Shown: positions 1 through 7,990 of the stretch, one piece after another | How positions within the stretch are numbered: position 1 is the first letter of the stretch | Layout: each line of letters opens with the position of its first letter | Origin: Bacteroidota bacterium | GTDB lineage: Bacteria > Bacteroidota > Bacteroidia > UBA8524 | Direction of reading: 5' to 3' | Assembly (NCBI GenBank): GCA_003531115.1 | Contig: DQHT01000080.1 | Coordinates: forward strand, 1-15,028 | DNA: 15,028 bases | Notes under the pieces: generated by a model | The model's input: only the letters and a program-made list of their open reading frames with translations | What the model was told of the DNA's origin: nothing | Databases searched by the model: none | Program-made: the position numbers and the translations under genes

Positions 1-1290
1 TGTTGCTGCTTCATTAAAACATACGGAAAACTGGTCCTGGTTTCCATCTGCATCCTCCACCGTTACCCTGAAAATATCAAACTCCCTTTTGAAGTAAGTA
101 GTAGCAGGCATCGAATCGATGCTACCGGTGCGCATGCTGTTTTTAAGCTGGATGGCTTGTCCGTATGCCGTAGCCTTTACCCAAAAACCCATAAAGGGAG
201 GAATTTGCCGGATCGCGCCATATGCGCTTACACTGGAGTTATTGTAACTGTTCATGCCCGATTGATTCAGGCCGATCATTTGTCCTGTACCCTGGTCCCA
301 GATGTGGATGGCCTTATAGGGAGTGCCAAAGTCGGCATCATTGATCAGGCTGTATACGCTCAGGTTACAGGGAAAATAGTTGGGGATCAGGTTCCATCCC
401 TGTTGATCGGTGCTGTTGGCAGCAGTTGGCGGGTCAAAGGTGTTTCCGAGGGAAAATGTTTGGGTTCCGTCGTTGGGTGCACCACTTAGAGAAACGGTAG
501 AGCTGAAATCAAAAAGTCCGGAACCGCTATTATCCAGGTAGATGGTATAGGCCTTGTTTTCATCATGTGAGCTGGCATTAGCTTGCATCCAACCCAAAGC
601 ATAGTTGCCTCCAAGGGGAGCTGTAGGACCATCAGCAGCGTCCCAATAATACACATTCCGTTCACCAGCCGGGCTATGGTCGCTGCACAGGGTATTCAAT
701 CCGCTTTCGAAATCATTGACCAAAGCAGCCACGGGCAGCGCAAACAGGCGCCAGCCGGTGCTCGTGCTGCCAATCGTTTTTTCAAACGTAATGGTACCGG
801 AAACTGATCCTCCGCCATTGGGTGTGTTGCTGCCGTGCAATAAACTTCCCCCGTCGCCGATGGTAAGTAATCCGTTCGTCGTTAATGTTGTGCCTGTTGA
901 TACCTCAATCACCCCGTAGTGGGTAAAGGCAGTACCGTTGAGTGCTTGTGCCCCGCCGCTTTCAAAGCGCAGTGTCCCCAGGCCGGATGTTCCGTTGCCA
1001 TCATTGACAAACGTTCCATGGATCGTTGCCGTTACACCACCACCAAGGGTAAGGACGAAACCTCTGGCTATCGTCAGGTTTTTGCAGGTAAAGGCGCCTG
1101 GTGTCGTATTGCTGGCAATAATGACATTGGAAGAACCTTTGGGACTGCCCGTCCAGCTTGTACCATTCCAGGTTATGCTTTGGGCATTGGCATGGATGGA
1201 AATGAGCAAAGCCGGAAAATAGAAAAGAAATACGAAAAGTGGCCGGTAATGGAGCACACGTTTTCCAGGGGAACATAGGATAGGTTGCAT
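1..1290 (-). CDS. Secreted Bacteroidota surface protein, 3' part missing (runs off left edge)
   Basis: An uninterrupted frame of 430 codons reads from an ATG at 1290 to the window edge, with an in-frame TAA 30 bases upstream of the start. The N-terminus has a signal peptide: a basic segment, a hydrophobic run (about residues 18-32, LFVFLFYFPALL) and a likely cut after HANAQ (residue 37). Residues 38-170 are rich in Gly, Thr, Ser and Asn with short beta-strand repeats (for example TIARGFVLTLGGG), as in the parallel-beta or adhesin-like heads of Bacteroidota exported proteins. Then comes a GWRLFALPV segment and a longer domain ending near the edge in DQFSVCFNEAAT, a phrase typical of large T9SS-exported proteins just before their C-terminal sorting region. 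That sorting region would lie outside the window, so T9SS export is inferred. A weak promoter-like TATATTTC lies at 1326-1333. No enzymatic motif is visible. Confidence 0.85.
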   Translation of the reverse strand, partial: MQPILCSPGKRVLHYRPLFVFLFYFPALLISIHANAQSITWNGTSWTGSPKGSSNVIIASNTTPGAFTCKNLTIARGFVLTLGGGVTATIHGTFVNDGNGTSGLGTLRFESGGAQALNGTAFTHYGVIEVSTGTTLTTNGLLTIGDGGSLLHGSNTPNGGGSVSGTITFEKTIGSTSTGWRLFALPVAALVNDFESGLNTLCSDHSPAGERNVYYWDAADGPTAPLGGNYALGWMQANASSHDENKAYTIYLDNSGSGLFDFSSTVSLSGAPNDGTQTFSLGNTFDPPTAANSTDQQGWNLIPNYFPCNLSVYSLINDADFGTPYKAIHIWDQGTGQMIGLNQSGMNSYNNSSVSAYGAIRQIPPFMGFWVKATAYGQAIQLKNSMRTGSIDSMPATTYFKREFDIFRVTVEDADGNQDQFSVCFNEAAT

Positions 1291-1394
1291 AGGATAGAGA
1301 TGGGCTTTGCTTAAAAATTATTCAGGAAATATACCTGTCTCATGTAACATACCCCTTATAATGCTGAATTATTGATAATGATTTCCGCGCCAGT

Positions 1395-1414
1395 CCATAG
1401 ACCATGGGCCATGG
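1395..1414. repeat. Solo CCATAG/CCATGG palindrome repeat in the 1291-1567 gap
   Basis: CCATAG (1395-1400) is followed by two CCATGG hexamers (1402-1407 and 1409-1414). They are spaced 7 bases apart, as in the left end of the two full repeat copies at 6592 and 7991. The bases after it (GGCTATCGGTTTG) loosely recall GGCTGGTTTG of the full copies, so this may be a decayed or solo end. Nothing else is recognisable in the 277-base gap. Confidence 0.5.
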
Positions 1415-1567
1415 CTATCGGTTTGTTGGGCACATAGCGGGATCCGTATCTCGATTTAACAATAAATATGGTTTTCAAAAAGGCTTCGGCAGGTGAAAGC
1501 GTTCAGGGCTGAAGTTTACCCGCTGAAGCTCAAGAATGTCAAGAGCCACAACCACATACCCTCCTCG

Positions 1568-2284
1568 CTAATCCTCCACACAACGGATGCACAATCCATA
1601 ATATTTGTATTCACCATTGTCTTCATAACTGCCATAGCCATTCCAAGCTAATTCCATGGAGCTTGCCCTATCCATATGATCACTGTTTTCGTCAGTTGCC
1701 CAAAAAATTGACCGGTAGGTTAACAGACTGAAACTCGCGTCTATTCCGCGTTTTCCACCCGGTAAGGCGGAGAATCCGCTTTCATTGGTGGCACCTGCAT
1801 TTCCGCCATACCAATGTCCTTTTAATGTAGACTTCATTTTACTCCCGGCAATATCTCGTCCTCCAAGGTTGGTTGCCAGTATAAGCCAATCGTGGCCGGT
1901 AGGAACATGCCAGCCTTTCGGACAAATATTTCTGGGGTCAGTGGCAGCATACCAGTTATACATCTTACCGAACAAGGCATTCTTACTGCTATCGTGACTA
2001 TAATAACACCAGGCCCCTGAATCAAGCAGATACCATTTCCAATTTTCCAGGATATAGGGCAGCGAATCACCGTTCGAATACCGGCTGGTTTTTAAATTTT
2101 CCGCCATCCAGTTCTGGGTCCCGATCTGAATGGTAGCGTAGCGGTTGTTGTCAATATCGACAAGCGTTCCGTATTCCAGATTTTTATTCAAAGGAGAGGT
2201 AGAATCAGTAGTCAGCTCCTTTTTACAGCTCAGGAAACCCGGAATGATCATTAACGTGAGTATGCCTAAAATTCTATTTTTCAA
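1568..2284 (-). CDS. FISUMP-domain lipoprotein
   Basis: This 238-residue exported lipoprotein has a hydrophobic N-terminus and a lipobox-like FLSC with Cys20, followed by KKE, so it is probably anchored in the outer membrane. Residues 44-236 form a complete FISUMP domain (Fibrobacter succinogenes major paralogous domain): IGTQNWMAENLK (54-65), GKMYNWYA (106-113), CPKGWHVPT (121-129), GFSALPGG (170-177) and the closing CIRCVED (232-238). The molecular role of this family is not established; members are cell-surface proteins, often in large paralogous sets. The start is TTG at 2284. A stop lies 12 bases upstream in frame with no ATG between, and the next ATG (residue 12) would cut into the signal peptide, so TTG is preferred. 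The gene stands alone; the strand changes at the gap upstream. Confidence 0.9.
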   Translation of the reverse strand: MKNRILGILTLMIIPGFLSCKKELTTDSTSPLNKNLEYGTLVDIDNNRYATIQIGTQNWMAENLKTSRYSNGDSLPYILENWKWYLLDSGAWCYYSHDSSKNALFGKMYNWYAATDPRNICPKGWHVPTGHDWLILATNLGGRDIAGSKMKSTLKGHWYGGNAGATNESGFSALPGGKRGIDASFSLLTYRSIFWATDENSDHMDRASSMELAWNGYGSYEDNGEYKYYGLCIRCVED

Positions 2285-2625
2285 AATGAAGAATTATTAT
2301 CGTTAAGCCGAAACATGACTGCAGCAAATAATCTCCAATTTAAGAAAAAAGCGGGACATTAAAATTTTCGACCGGCGATGCAGCGATAAAACGAATAATG
2401 CGGTCTTTTTTAAAATATTCTCCGTAATTTTACAAAATAAACGGGATTTATTCCACCCTGGAAGATCTTAATTGATCTCCTTGTTCTTTAAATATTTTAT
2501 CCCGGATCAGCCCCGATCGACGTTCCCTTTCAACGTTCCCGATACGGTTGCGGTAAGCTTGGTTCTCTAAACGAAACTATTTATACAGGAAGAAATGCCG
2601 GTAGACTAGTTTTAAAATTTAGCGA
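2285..2625. other. Gene-free stretch between divergent genes
   Basis: These 341 bases separate two divergent lipoprotein genes, so promoters for both should lie here. I find no clean TAnnTTTG box on either strand and no convincing RNA gene. The only structure seen is a short tandem echo, ACGTTCCC twice (around 2520-2540), and a generally AT-rich left half. Confidence 0.5.
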
Positions 2626-2940
2626 ATGAAACCGACCATGCTAATCCTGGTCTTCTTTTTCTTAGCGTGTGAAAAAGAAACCGTTCAACGAACACCAAAA
2701 GATGAGGTTTGTTTGGAAATCCAAGCTTCCTCCCCCGTCATCGTTTCCGGATTTATCGGGAAAACTGCCATCACCCGGGCAAGCTGTGCCTATATCGTCC
2801 GGGGAGATTCCGTCTATGTGGAAATACATGCTTCCACTCCCACTTACCTTACCATTAAATTGTTTAAAAACAATAAGTTAGTCGCCCAAAAAGGTAATAA
2901 TTGTGCCTATACCTACTATCAGTTAAGGCAGAAGTTTTAA
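2626..2940 (+). CDS. Small putative lipoprotein, family not recognised
   Basis: This is a 104-residue protein. The first 15 residues (MKPTMLILVFFFLAC) are a short lipoprotein signal with the lipidated cysteine at position 15, followed by EKE. The remaining 89 residues look like a small beta-rich domain, with alternating hydrophobic strands such as PVIVSGFIG and PTYLTIKLF. Further cysteines at about 29, 54 and 93 could form disulfides. It converges on the next gene, 34 bases away, without a visible terminator. Export is well supported by the signal; the function is unknown. Confidence 0.7.
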   Translation: MKPTMLILVFFFLACEKETVQRTPKDEVCLEIQASSPVIVSGFIGKTAITRASCAYIVRGDSVYVEIHASTPTYLTIKLFKNNKLVAQKGNNCAYTYYQLRQKF

Positions 2941-2974
2941 GGTTGGGAAGGTCTCTCCGATCAAAAATTTCCAA

Positions 2975-4312
2975 TTATGTTATCCGCTCATTCAACCTGT
3001 GTTTCCATTTCACAAATCCGTCAACCAGTTCGGAAGTGATGCTGTTATGGTCAATCACGCTAAAAACGAGATCATCGTCGATATGATTTTGCCGGTAAGC
3101 TCTTTTGTATTGCTCCCGGCCGCTGTCCCTGATACTGTTGATGGATGCACCGATCCGTTTGTATTGAAGTTCGATGTCCTGTTCCGACTTACCCATGCTC
3201 CAAATGTAGGTGGCATGCGAGTTCAGTAGCTCCCACACAAAATGATTGTTTTCCTCTCCTTCAATAAAGAATAAAAAACCGAAATTGGGATACAGGGTAA
3301 ACCTGAGTTTAAAACGCTCGGATTGTTTGCTTCCCGACAGATATTCAAGCTGTTTTCTGTTCCGGGTTTTGTGGTTTTCCAACAAAAACCTTAGTATGTC
3401 TTGTTCGTTCTGATCAAAAACATTTCCCTCCACATCCTCGCTATCCATCGTTCTGAAAATTTCTTCAGAAGTGAAGAGCGATTTATCTGTTTCCAGGATT
3501 TTAGGTGATTTGATCAATGCCATGGTGCGCTGGTATTTTACACTGTCGACCAAGGTGGCATTGATCATGGCAAATTGGGGGGAGCTCGCAAAAACTTCAG
3601 TGACCTCCCCATCTGCTAGTGTTACAGTTGCCAGGACCCTGAATTTTTTCGTTTTGAGTTTCCTGGCAAACCAGGATTTGATATGCTCAAACTCAGCCAG
3701 GACATGGTCATTTTTGATTTTGAACTCAACTTCTCCACCCACTTCCCGGATATATTTTTTAAAGGCCACATAGCCCAATTTGAAATAAACATCTTCCAAA
3801 GAAACTGAAAATTCAAGCCGGATTATTTTAGGGACCGGATATTCCATTCCCTCGAATTCAGGAGCTTGTGGCTCATCTACGCGGGATTCCGTTCCAGACA
3901 AAGTATCCCCAAAGGCAAATGCAGGAATCCTCACCAACTTCATTTCCTCCCTGAAAAAACGATCGGCATCTTGGTTTTCCAGTTGATCAAGCAACTTGCT
4001 TTTCTGGTAATTCGAAAGGTGCTGTTCCAATGAGGGCCAGTCAAACTTTTCAAAGGCAATACGCTCCACTTCACGGGTTGATTTTTGGCGCTTAAAGTTT
4101 TCAGTTTCTCTGGTGAAGTAATCCAGGACTTTCATTTTCCAGCACTTCGTTTCCGGGTTATATTCCAACAATTCAACTTTCCAGAAAATAGCTTCATGCG
4201 ATCGAAACTGGCAATGTTCAAAAGGAATATTGGACTGTCGTATGGGAACAGTCAAGTGAGGACCCAGATGGATTTCCCGGTTATCAACCTTTATGATCAA
4301 TTCGCTCAACAT
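2975..4312 (-). CDS. Large cytosolic protein, family not recognised
   Basis: This is a 445-residue protein without a signal peptide or membrane segment. The N-terminal 85 residues alternate hydrophobic and charged residues like a beta domain (for example FWKVELLEYNPETKCWKMKV). A charged helical middle (about 86-150) follows, then a segment with LEFSVSLEDVYFKLGYVAFKK (about 170-190) and a Lys/Glu-rich C-terminal half. No Walker, HNH, PD-ExK or helix-turn-helix motif could be picked out. The start at 4312 is the first residue of a convincing beta strand. A TATTTTTG box lies only 7 bases upstream, so the transcript may have almost no leader. It is a single gene with opposite-strand neighbours on both sides. 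The length and sustained protein-like composition argue that it is real; no function can be assigned. Confidence 0.8.
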   Translation of the reverse strand: MLSELIIKVDNREIHLGPHLTVPIRQSNIPFEHCQFRSHEAIFWKVELLEYNPETKCWKMKVLDYFTRETENFKRQKSTREVERIAFEKFDWPSLEQHLSNYQKSKLLDQLENQDADRFFREEMKLVRIPAFAFGDTLSGTESRVDEPQAPEFEGMEYPVPKIIRLEFSVSLEDVYFKLGYVAFKKYIREVGGEVEFKIKNDHVLAEFEHIKSWFARKLKTKKFRVLATVTLADGEVTEVFASSPQFAMINATLVDSVKYQRTMALIKSPKILETDKSLFTSEEIFRTMDSEDVEGNVFDQNEQDILRFLLENHKTRNRKQLEYLSGSKQSERFKLRFTLYPNFGFLFFIEGEENNHFVWELLNSHATYIWSMGKSEQDIELQYKRIGASINSIRDSGREQYKRAYRQNHIDDDLVFSVIDHNSITSELVDGFVKWKHRLNERIT

Positions 4313-4319
4313 GGTTGCT

Positions 4320-4327
4320 CAAAAATA
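4320..4327 (-). promoter_or_regulatory. Possible -7 box (TATTTTTG) of the 445-residue gene
   Basis: The minus strand reads TATTTTTG, a full match to the Bacteroidota -7 consensus TAnnTTTG, ending 7 bases before the ATG. No TTG is found at the expected -33 distance. If used, the mRNA would be nearly leaderless. Confidence 0.3.
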
Positions 4328-4391
4328 CTATTTTCAAGAGTTTTTGTAACCTGTAATCCATGTGCAGAATGATCCTTGTGATTGAGGGGGA

Positions 4392-4404
4392 CCATAGACT
4401 ATGG
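4392..4404. repeat. Solo CCATAG-A-CTATGG palindrome
   Basis: This is a perfect 6-base inverted repeat around a single A, of the same CCATRG type as the units at 1395, 6573 and 8000. GAACGAAT follows shortly after, a word also present in the conserved body of both full copies. It lies in the gap between two divergent genes and may be a solo or decayed repeat end. Confidence 0.4.
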
Positions 4405-4504
4405 ACAAAGGAACGAATGGGATTTACGAGCCAAAAAATACCAAATAACCAGTAGTGTTTTGCGAAGGTTTGTACCGAGATTTGATTAAACCTAAAAAAC
4501 CTGC

Positions 4505-6571
4505 ATGATGAAACCTATCTACCTATTTCCCCTTTTCCTGGTCGCTTTGATCGTCCCGAGTTCGTGGCTTTACGGACAAAACAGCAAAATTGTTTATGGT
4601 AATTTTGTTTACCAAAACGAAGTATACCAGTACAAATGCGAGAAAAACAGCTCGGAAATTTACCAGTTCTCCATATCCACCCTTGAACCCGCCAGCCAAT
4701 GGTCGGGTTTCAAAGTGGAAGATGTCGATTTCGCTCTCGATTATATTACTAAGACCTATCCTGCCAGGACTCCACAATCTGACTCCCTCGTGCGTGTTCT
4801 GGGCGCAATCAAGTCTGTTTTAAACCAACAAGCCGTCTGGACCGTGCAGGTATCCTATGTTGATTCTTTGATAAAGCAAGTAAAAGGTGTCGAGGAGAAG
4901 GACACTAATTGGCAGAAACTTGGCATATCCCCGCTTTTAGCCGCCTATAAAGGGTTTCTCACGACCAATAAAAGCAAAAACCAGTCGAAGGTGAAGATCA
5001 CCTCGGGGTTAGAGGTGGAAGTATTCCGCACGAATTTCCGAAATGCCCTGGCCGAAGTAGCGGTAAGCGAAGAATTACCTTCAGTCGAAGAAGCCAATGA
5101 CCTGGCCAACCAGGTTTATTACAGCATCCTGGCCCGCATTGAATTTACCGATGATGAACCAGTTACCGCACACGTCCTACTTAAAAAAAAGTATGTGGAT
5201 GTGGTATTTATGGTGCCCGCCGTGCAACTCGACCCCAATAAGCCCAAACGTAAAATAAAGAAGGAAATAAGGAAAGGAACCGGCCATGAAACTTTGGTTC
5301 CGGTTACCGTTCGTTGTGAAATAACGCGGGTCAGCCTTGAATTTGACGAAGGAACGCTAAAAAACATCCTGATTGATGTGATCCCTTCCGTAAAGGAATA
5401 CAATGACCAGTTTCAGAATACCACCATCCGGTTCAGGAACAATATGCCCATCAGCATTTCGAGCAAATTTGATCCGGATAAATTTAAAAAGCATCATATT
5501 CTTATATCGAATTCCAGGGAATTGCAGCAAAACCTGCTTGTGCTTGCCAGAACAAAATACCCTGGTTACAGGTTTAACGATTCACGAGTGAAAACCTATT
5601 CCGACAATCAGGCTAATATCGTTCTAAGTGAAATCCTGGATTTGCAGATCATTTTGGAAAATGACAAGGAGGATTATAGTCCTGCCAACTGCGTGGTAGA
5701 ACTTACCCCAACAAAACCGGTAATGGAATTAAAAAAAGAGAAACGTTCTAAAATACTTACTGTAGTGGGGTTTACGGATTTTGTCGGATTAAACAGTGAT
5801 AATCCGAACGGACTTGTTCAGTTTGAAGCGTACAAACGTATAAATATAAGTACCCTGAATATTAAAGGATTTTTCGGGATACAATTATTGAAACAAGGAG
5901 CGAGTTACACTGGTTTTTTAAACTATTTACGCCCCCGTTTCGCCTGGAACAAGATCGAAGAAAACAACAAGTACTTGTATTTTAATGCTTCTCAAATAGA
6001 TTCCACGCGAACCCTCGATTCCGGTCAGTTAGCCTTTAAATACAACCCTCTCAAGGTATTTCAATACCGTATATTCAGCTTACAGCTTGACTTGAATTTA
6101 TTTACCTGGAACCTACCGAATAAAAAACTAGGATTTGGTGTAAATGCTTTTGTCAACTATGGAAACACGCTGATCGCCGACTCGCTCAGCTTTGAAAATG
6201 GTAATTTTTCCAATCTCGGCACCCGCAACACCAGGAATATGGGAACGGCTATGACCGGCCTTGATTTGTATTGCGATATTAAATCCGACAGTCGCTACGG
6301 CTTTAGTGCAGGATGGAATCCGGGCTATATTAAAGTTTGGGAACACAATTTCCTACCCGACCCACGCTACCGGCGCCTGATCATGCGGTATTACGTCAAT
6401 GCCTTCATCAAAACCAACGACAACTCCAAGCTCTTTTTCCGCTTTTCGGTTCAACATACCCATAAGGATTACCGGAATCATTATTACCAGGCCCAACTAG
6501 GGTATATTATCGATATTTTCAGCAGCTCGGGCAGTGCAGGGAATCATGTTACGACTCCCCCGAGACCTTAG
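4505..6571 (+). CDS. Exported protein with probable outer-membrane barrel C-terminal half
   Basis: This is a 688-residue protein. A signal peptide covers residues 1-24 (hydrophobic core YLFPLFLVALIVP, likely cut at LYG-Q). Residues 26-410 are a mixed periplasmic region with a strongly basic stretch (KPKRKIKKEIRKG, about 248-260) and no recognised domain. From about residue 412 (KILTVVGFTDFVGLN) to 673 the pattern is that of transmembrane beta strands: alternating hydrophobic residues, aromatic girdles and turns rich in Asn, Asp and Gly. It ends in YYQAQLGYIIDIF, which resembles a last strand, followed by a 16-residue polar tail. An integral outer-membrane protein is therefore inferred; a family name is not. 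ATG 4505 and ATG 4508 are equivalent starts. The stop codon (TAG 6569-6571) runs straight into the CCATGG repeat cluster, so the last residues may have been altered by the repeat. Confidence 0.85.
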   Translation: MMKPIYLFPLFLVALIVPSSWLYGQNSKIVYGNFVYQNEVYQYKCEKNSSEIYQFSISTLEPASQWSGFKVEDVDFALDYITKTYPARTPQSDSLVRVLGAIKSVLNQQAVWTVQVSYVDSLIKQVKGVEEKDTNWQKLGISPLLAAYKGFLTTNKSKNQSKVKITSGLEVEVFRTNFRNALAEVAVSEELPSVEEANDLANQVYYSILARIEFTDDEPVTAHVLLKKKYVDVVFMVPAVQLDPNKPKRKIKKEIRKGTGHETLVPVTVRCEITRVSLEFDEGTLKNILIDVIPSVKEYNDQFQNTTIRFRNNMPISISSKFDPDKFKKHHILISNSRELQQNLLVLARTKYPGYRFNDSRVKTYSDNQANIVLSEILDLQIILENDKEDYSPANCVVELTPTKPVMELKKEKRSKILTVVGFTDFVGLNSDNPNGLVQFEAYKRINISTLNIKGFFGIQLLKQGASYTGFLNYLRPRFAWNKIEENNKYLYFNASQIDSTRTLDSGQLAFKYNPLKVFQYRIFSLQLDLNLFTWNLPNKKLGFGVNAFVNYGNTLIADSLSFENGNFSNLGTRNTRNMGTAMTGLDLYCDIKSDSRYGFSAGWNPGYIKVWEHNFLPDPRYRRLIMRYYVNAFIKTNDNSKLFFRFSVQHTHKDYRNHYYQAQLGYIIDIFSSSGSAGNHVTTPPRP

Positions 6572-6572
6572 A

Positions 6573-6613
6573 CCATGGATGACAGACCATGGACGATAGA
6601 CCATGGACCATGG
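6573..6613. repeat. Cluster of four CCATGG units
   Basis: CCATGG occurs at 6573-6578, 6587-6592, 6601-6606 and 6608-6613, joined by GATGACAGA- and ACGATAGA-like links. It begins two bases after the stop codon of the barrel-like gene and merges into repeat copy A. Confidence 0.8.
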
Positions 6614-6768
6614 CTGGTTTGGAGGTGAACGAATCCCGGTCCCTGAGCAGGCAAACGAATATGTATATTTTGTAAAAACTCAACGCCGTGTCGAAGGGCG
6701 GGGTTTGGGCGCTGCTTTGGCTGAATATTGGGGATCATGACCGGAATTGCCTCTAACTCTGGTGGGTT

Positions 6769-6788
6769 GCGATTCGGTAACGAATCGC
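6769..6788. other. Perfect 8-bp hairpin with GTAA tetraloop
   Basis: GCGATTCG, loop GTAA, CGAATCGC. As RNA on the plus strand the loop is a GNRA-type tetraloop. It lies in the part of copy A that copy B lacks. Confidence 0.6.
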
Positions 6789-6822
6789 CACTGCTACATC
6801 GGAACAACAAAAATCCAGCATT

Positions 6823-6876
6823 CCGAAATCCTTGTGGGGTTTTTCCGTTTGCTAAAATTTCGTTTAAGGATTTCGG
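6823..6876. other. 11-bp inverted repeat with 32-base loop
   Basis: CCGAAATCCTT (6823-6833) and AAGGATTTCGG (6866-6876) are perfectly complementary. Together with the hairpin at 6769 they make the unique middle of copy A look structured, possibly as an RNA. Confidence 0.55.
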
Positions 6877-6912
6877 TCTTTGCGGGGGCGGTGCATTATT
6901 TCTATAAACATG

Positions 6913-6929
6913 TGACCCCAATGGGGTCA
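6913..6929. other. Border hairpin of repeat copy A
   Basis: TGACCCC, loop AAT, GGGGTCA: perfect 7-bp arms. The counterpart in copy B (8152-8168) has identical arms and a different loop (GTT). It is not followed by a T-run, so a factor-independent terminator is unlikely. Confidence 0.65.
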
Positions 6930-6991
6930 GGTGCCGGGTAGACCGACGCTTATTGAACTGCTCAGGTAATCCAGCGTCCTTCGCTAAGGCC

Positions 6992-7951
6992 TCATGCCCG
7001 CTTTCCGGTCCGGAGAAAGGCGGTGAGTGATGGCTTAGCCCCCTCCTTTACCTTCTTCAAACAAAACGCAATGAGCCGCCTGTACGTATCCAGATCATCC
7101 AAAGTGTTCAGGTTTGCAACGTAATCCAAAGCACCGTCATAGTCCTTATTCTCGATCTTGGTGAAAAATTCCTGCATATAAACATTCGGGTCAATATTAT
7201 TAATGACGTCAAGAGTATTCGTATCGAGCTGCTGATAAGTGAGCAAGGAAGCCATTAAAAAATCAATAAGCGCCTGGTTATAATTTTCAGTGACCATAAA
7301 CATTTGTCCGCGGTGGTAGGGGTAAATAGGATTTAGTGAATCCAATTCAAAACACCGTGTGTAGTGCAGTATAGCCGATGAGAAACATCGTTTTTCAGCG
7401 AAATGATGTGCATGGTCCAGATGGCTTTGCAGGAGCTCGGTCGAATCAAAATAAGGCTCTTCACAATCAGTTTGTTCTACGATCCGAACGTCCTTCGTAA
7501 TCGTTCCCATGCCAAAAAAACCCTTGTTTATACGCACCTGCACACTATCCACCTTGAAGCATTTTTCCATCGTTACTTCAATATTATTCCCTCCCATCCT
7601 GAAGTCCACGTTAACATAGAACTTACTGTCTACCCAGTTGGCACTCCAGAGCCTGATGCTCTCATATTCTCCTTCTCTGGCTAAACTCCGGTTCAGGTAA
7701 AAGGTCAAAAACACGAGCGTATAAATGAACAAAACAGTTGATCCAATCCCATAATATCTGAACCTACGGTTCATCAGAAAAACCAGAAGCGCGATAAACA
7801 CGATCGGAAAGATGATTAGGTTCTCGATAGCATATGGGTTATCCGTAGCCCGCATGAGCGGTATCGTTTGATCCACATAAAGTAAAAAGGCCAGTGCGAT
7901 CATGAACACATTTAGTAAAACAATTCCTGCTACGACCAGTACTTTTTTCAT
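6992..7951 (-). CDS. Membrane protein with three TM segments and C-terminal TPR-like repeats
   Basis: This is a 319-residue protein. Three hydrophobic segments (about 4-26, 43-61 and 68-86) place the N-terminal third in the inner membrane. A beta-like stretch follows (about 107-160, including a pair of short strands around FYVNVDFRMGGNNIEV). The C-terminal part is helical, with TPR-like pairs: HAHHFAEKRCFSSAILHYTR (about 180-199) and HRGQMFMVTENYNQALIDF (213-231). TPR helices usually hold protein partners, so a scaffold role is plausible but unproven. The gene sits between the two direct repeat copies, in a different compartment class from the barrel-like gene to its left. A TATATTTG box lies 25 bases upstream. 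I do not recognise the family. The start at 7951 gives the full first membrane helix. Confidence 0.8.
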   Translation of the reverse strand: MKKVLVVAGIVLLNVFMIALAFLLYVDQTIPLMRATDNPYAIENLIIFPIVFIALLVFLMNRRFRYYGIGSTVLFIYTLVFLTFYLNRSLAREGEYESIRLWSANWVDSKFYVNVDFRMGGNNIEVTMEKCFKVDSVQVRINKGFFGMGTITKDVRIVEQTDCEEPYFDSTELLQSHLDHAHHFAEKRCFSSAILHYTRCFELDSLNPIYPYHRGQMFMVTENYNQALIDFLMASLLTYQQLDTNTLDVINNIDPNVYMQEFFTKIENKDYDGALDYVANLNTLDDLDTYRRLIAFCLKKVKEGAKPSLTAFLRTGKRA

Positions 7952-7976
7952 TTTTTGATGGATCCGGGGCTTGGAA

Positions 7977-7984
7977 CAAATATA
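7977..7984 (-). promoter_or_regulatory. -7 box (TATATTTG) for the TPR membrane protein
   Basis: The minus strand reads TATATTTG, a full match to TAnnTTTG, 25 bases before the ATG at 7951. The -33 position falls at about 8002-8004, inside the CCATGG end of repeat copy B, where the sequence is TTC rather than TTG. The repeat may therefore supply or weaken the upstream half of this promoter. Confidence 0.45.
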
Positions 7985-7990
7985 GGGTTA

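Larger units (their letters stand above)
6592..6929 (+). repeat. Modular dispersed repeat, copy A (338 bp)
   Basis: The left module (6592-6697) aligns without gaps to 7991-8096, with 5 differences in 106 bases that I counted. The right module (about 6889-6929; GTGCATTATTTCTATAAA, then a TGACCCC hairpin) matches 8129-8168 more loosely. The middle (6698-6888) is unique to this copy and holds two inverted repeats listed separately. No transposase is encoded, and minus-strand open frames crossing it (6568-6921) look spurious. Shared ends, a hairpin border and variable interiors suit a non-autonomous mobile or REP-like element; that classification is inference. Confidence 0.75.

Noticed and set aside
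1001..1276. 91-residue minus-strand frame starting at 1276
   Set aside because: Out of frame with the 430-codon exported protein that spans the same DNA and has a proper signal peptide.
6573..6613. CRISPR-like array
   Set aside because: Units are only about 6-10 bases, unevenly spaced by 1 to 8 bases, with no spacers and no cas genes.
6568..6921. 117-residue minus-strand frame across repeat copy A
   Set aside because: It coincides with the repeat and its palindromes and is Pro/Arg-rich without domain-like pattern; copy B does not keep the frame.
6913..6929. Factor-independent terminator
   Set aside because: The GC stem is not followed by a T-run on either strand, and the same hairpin recurs as a repeat border.
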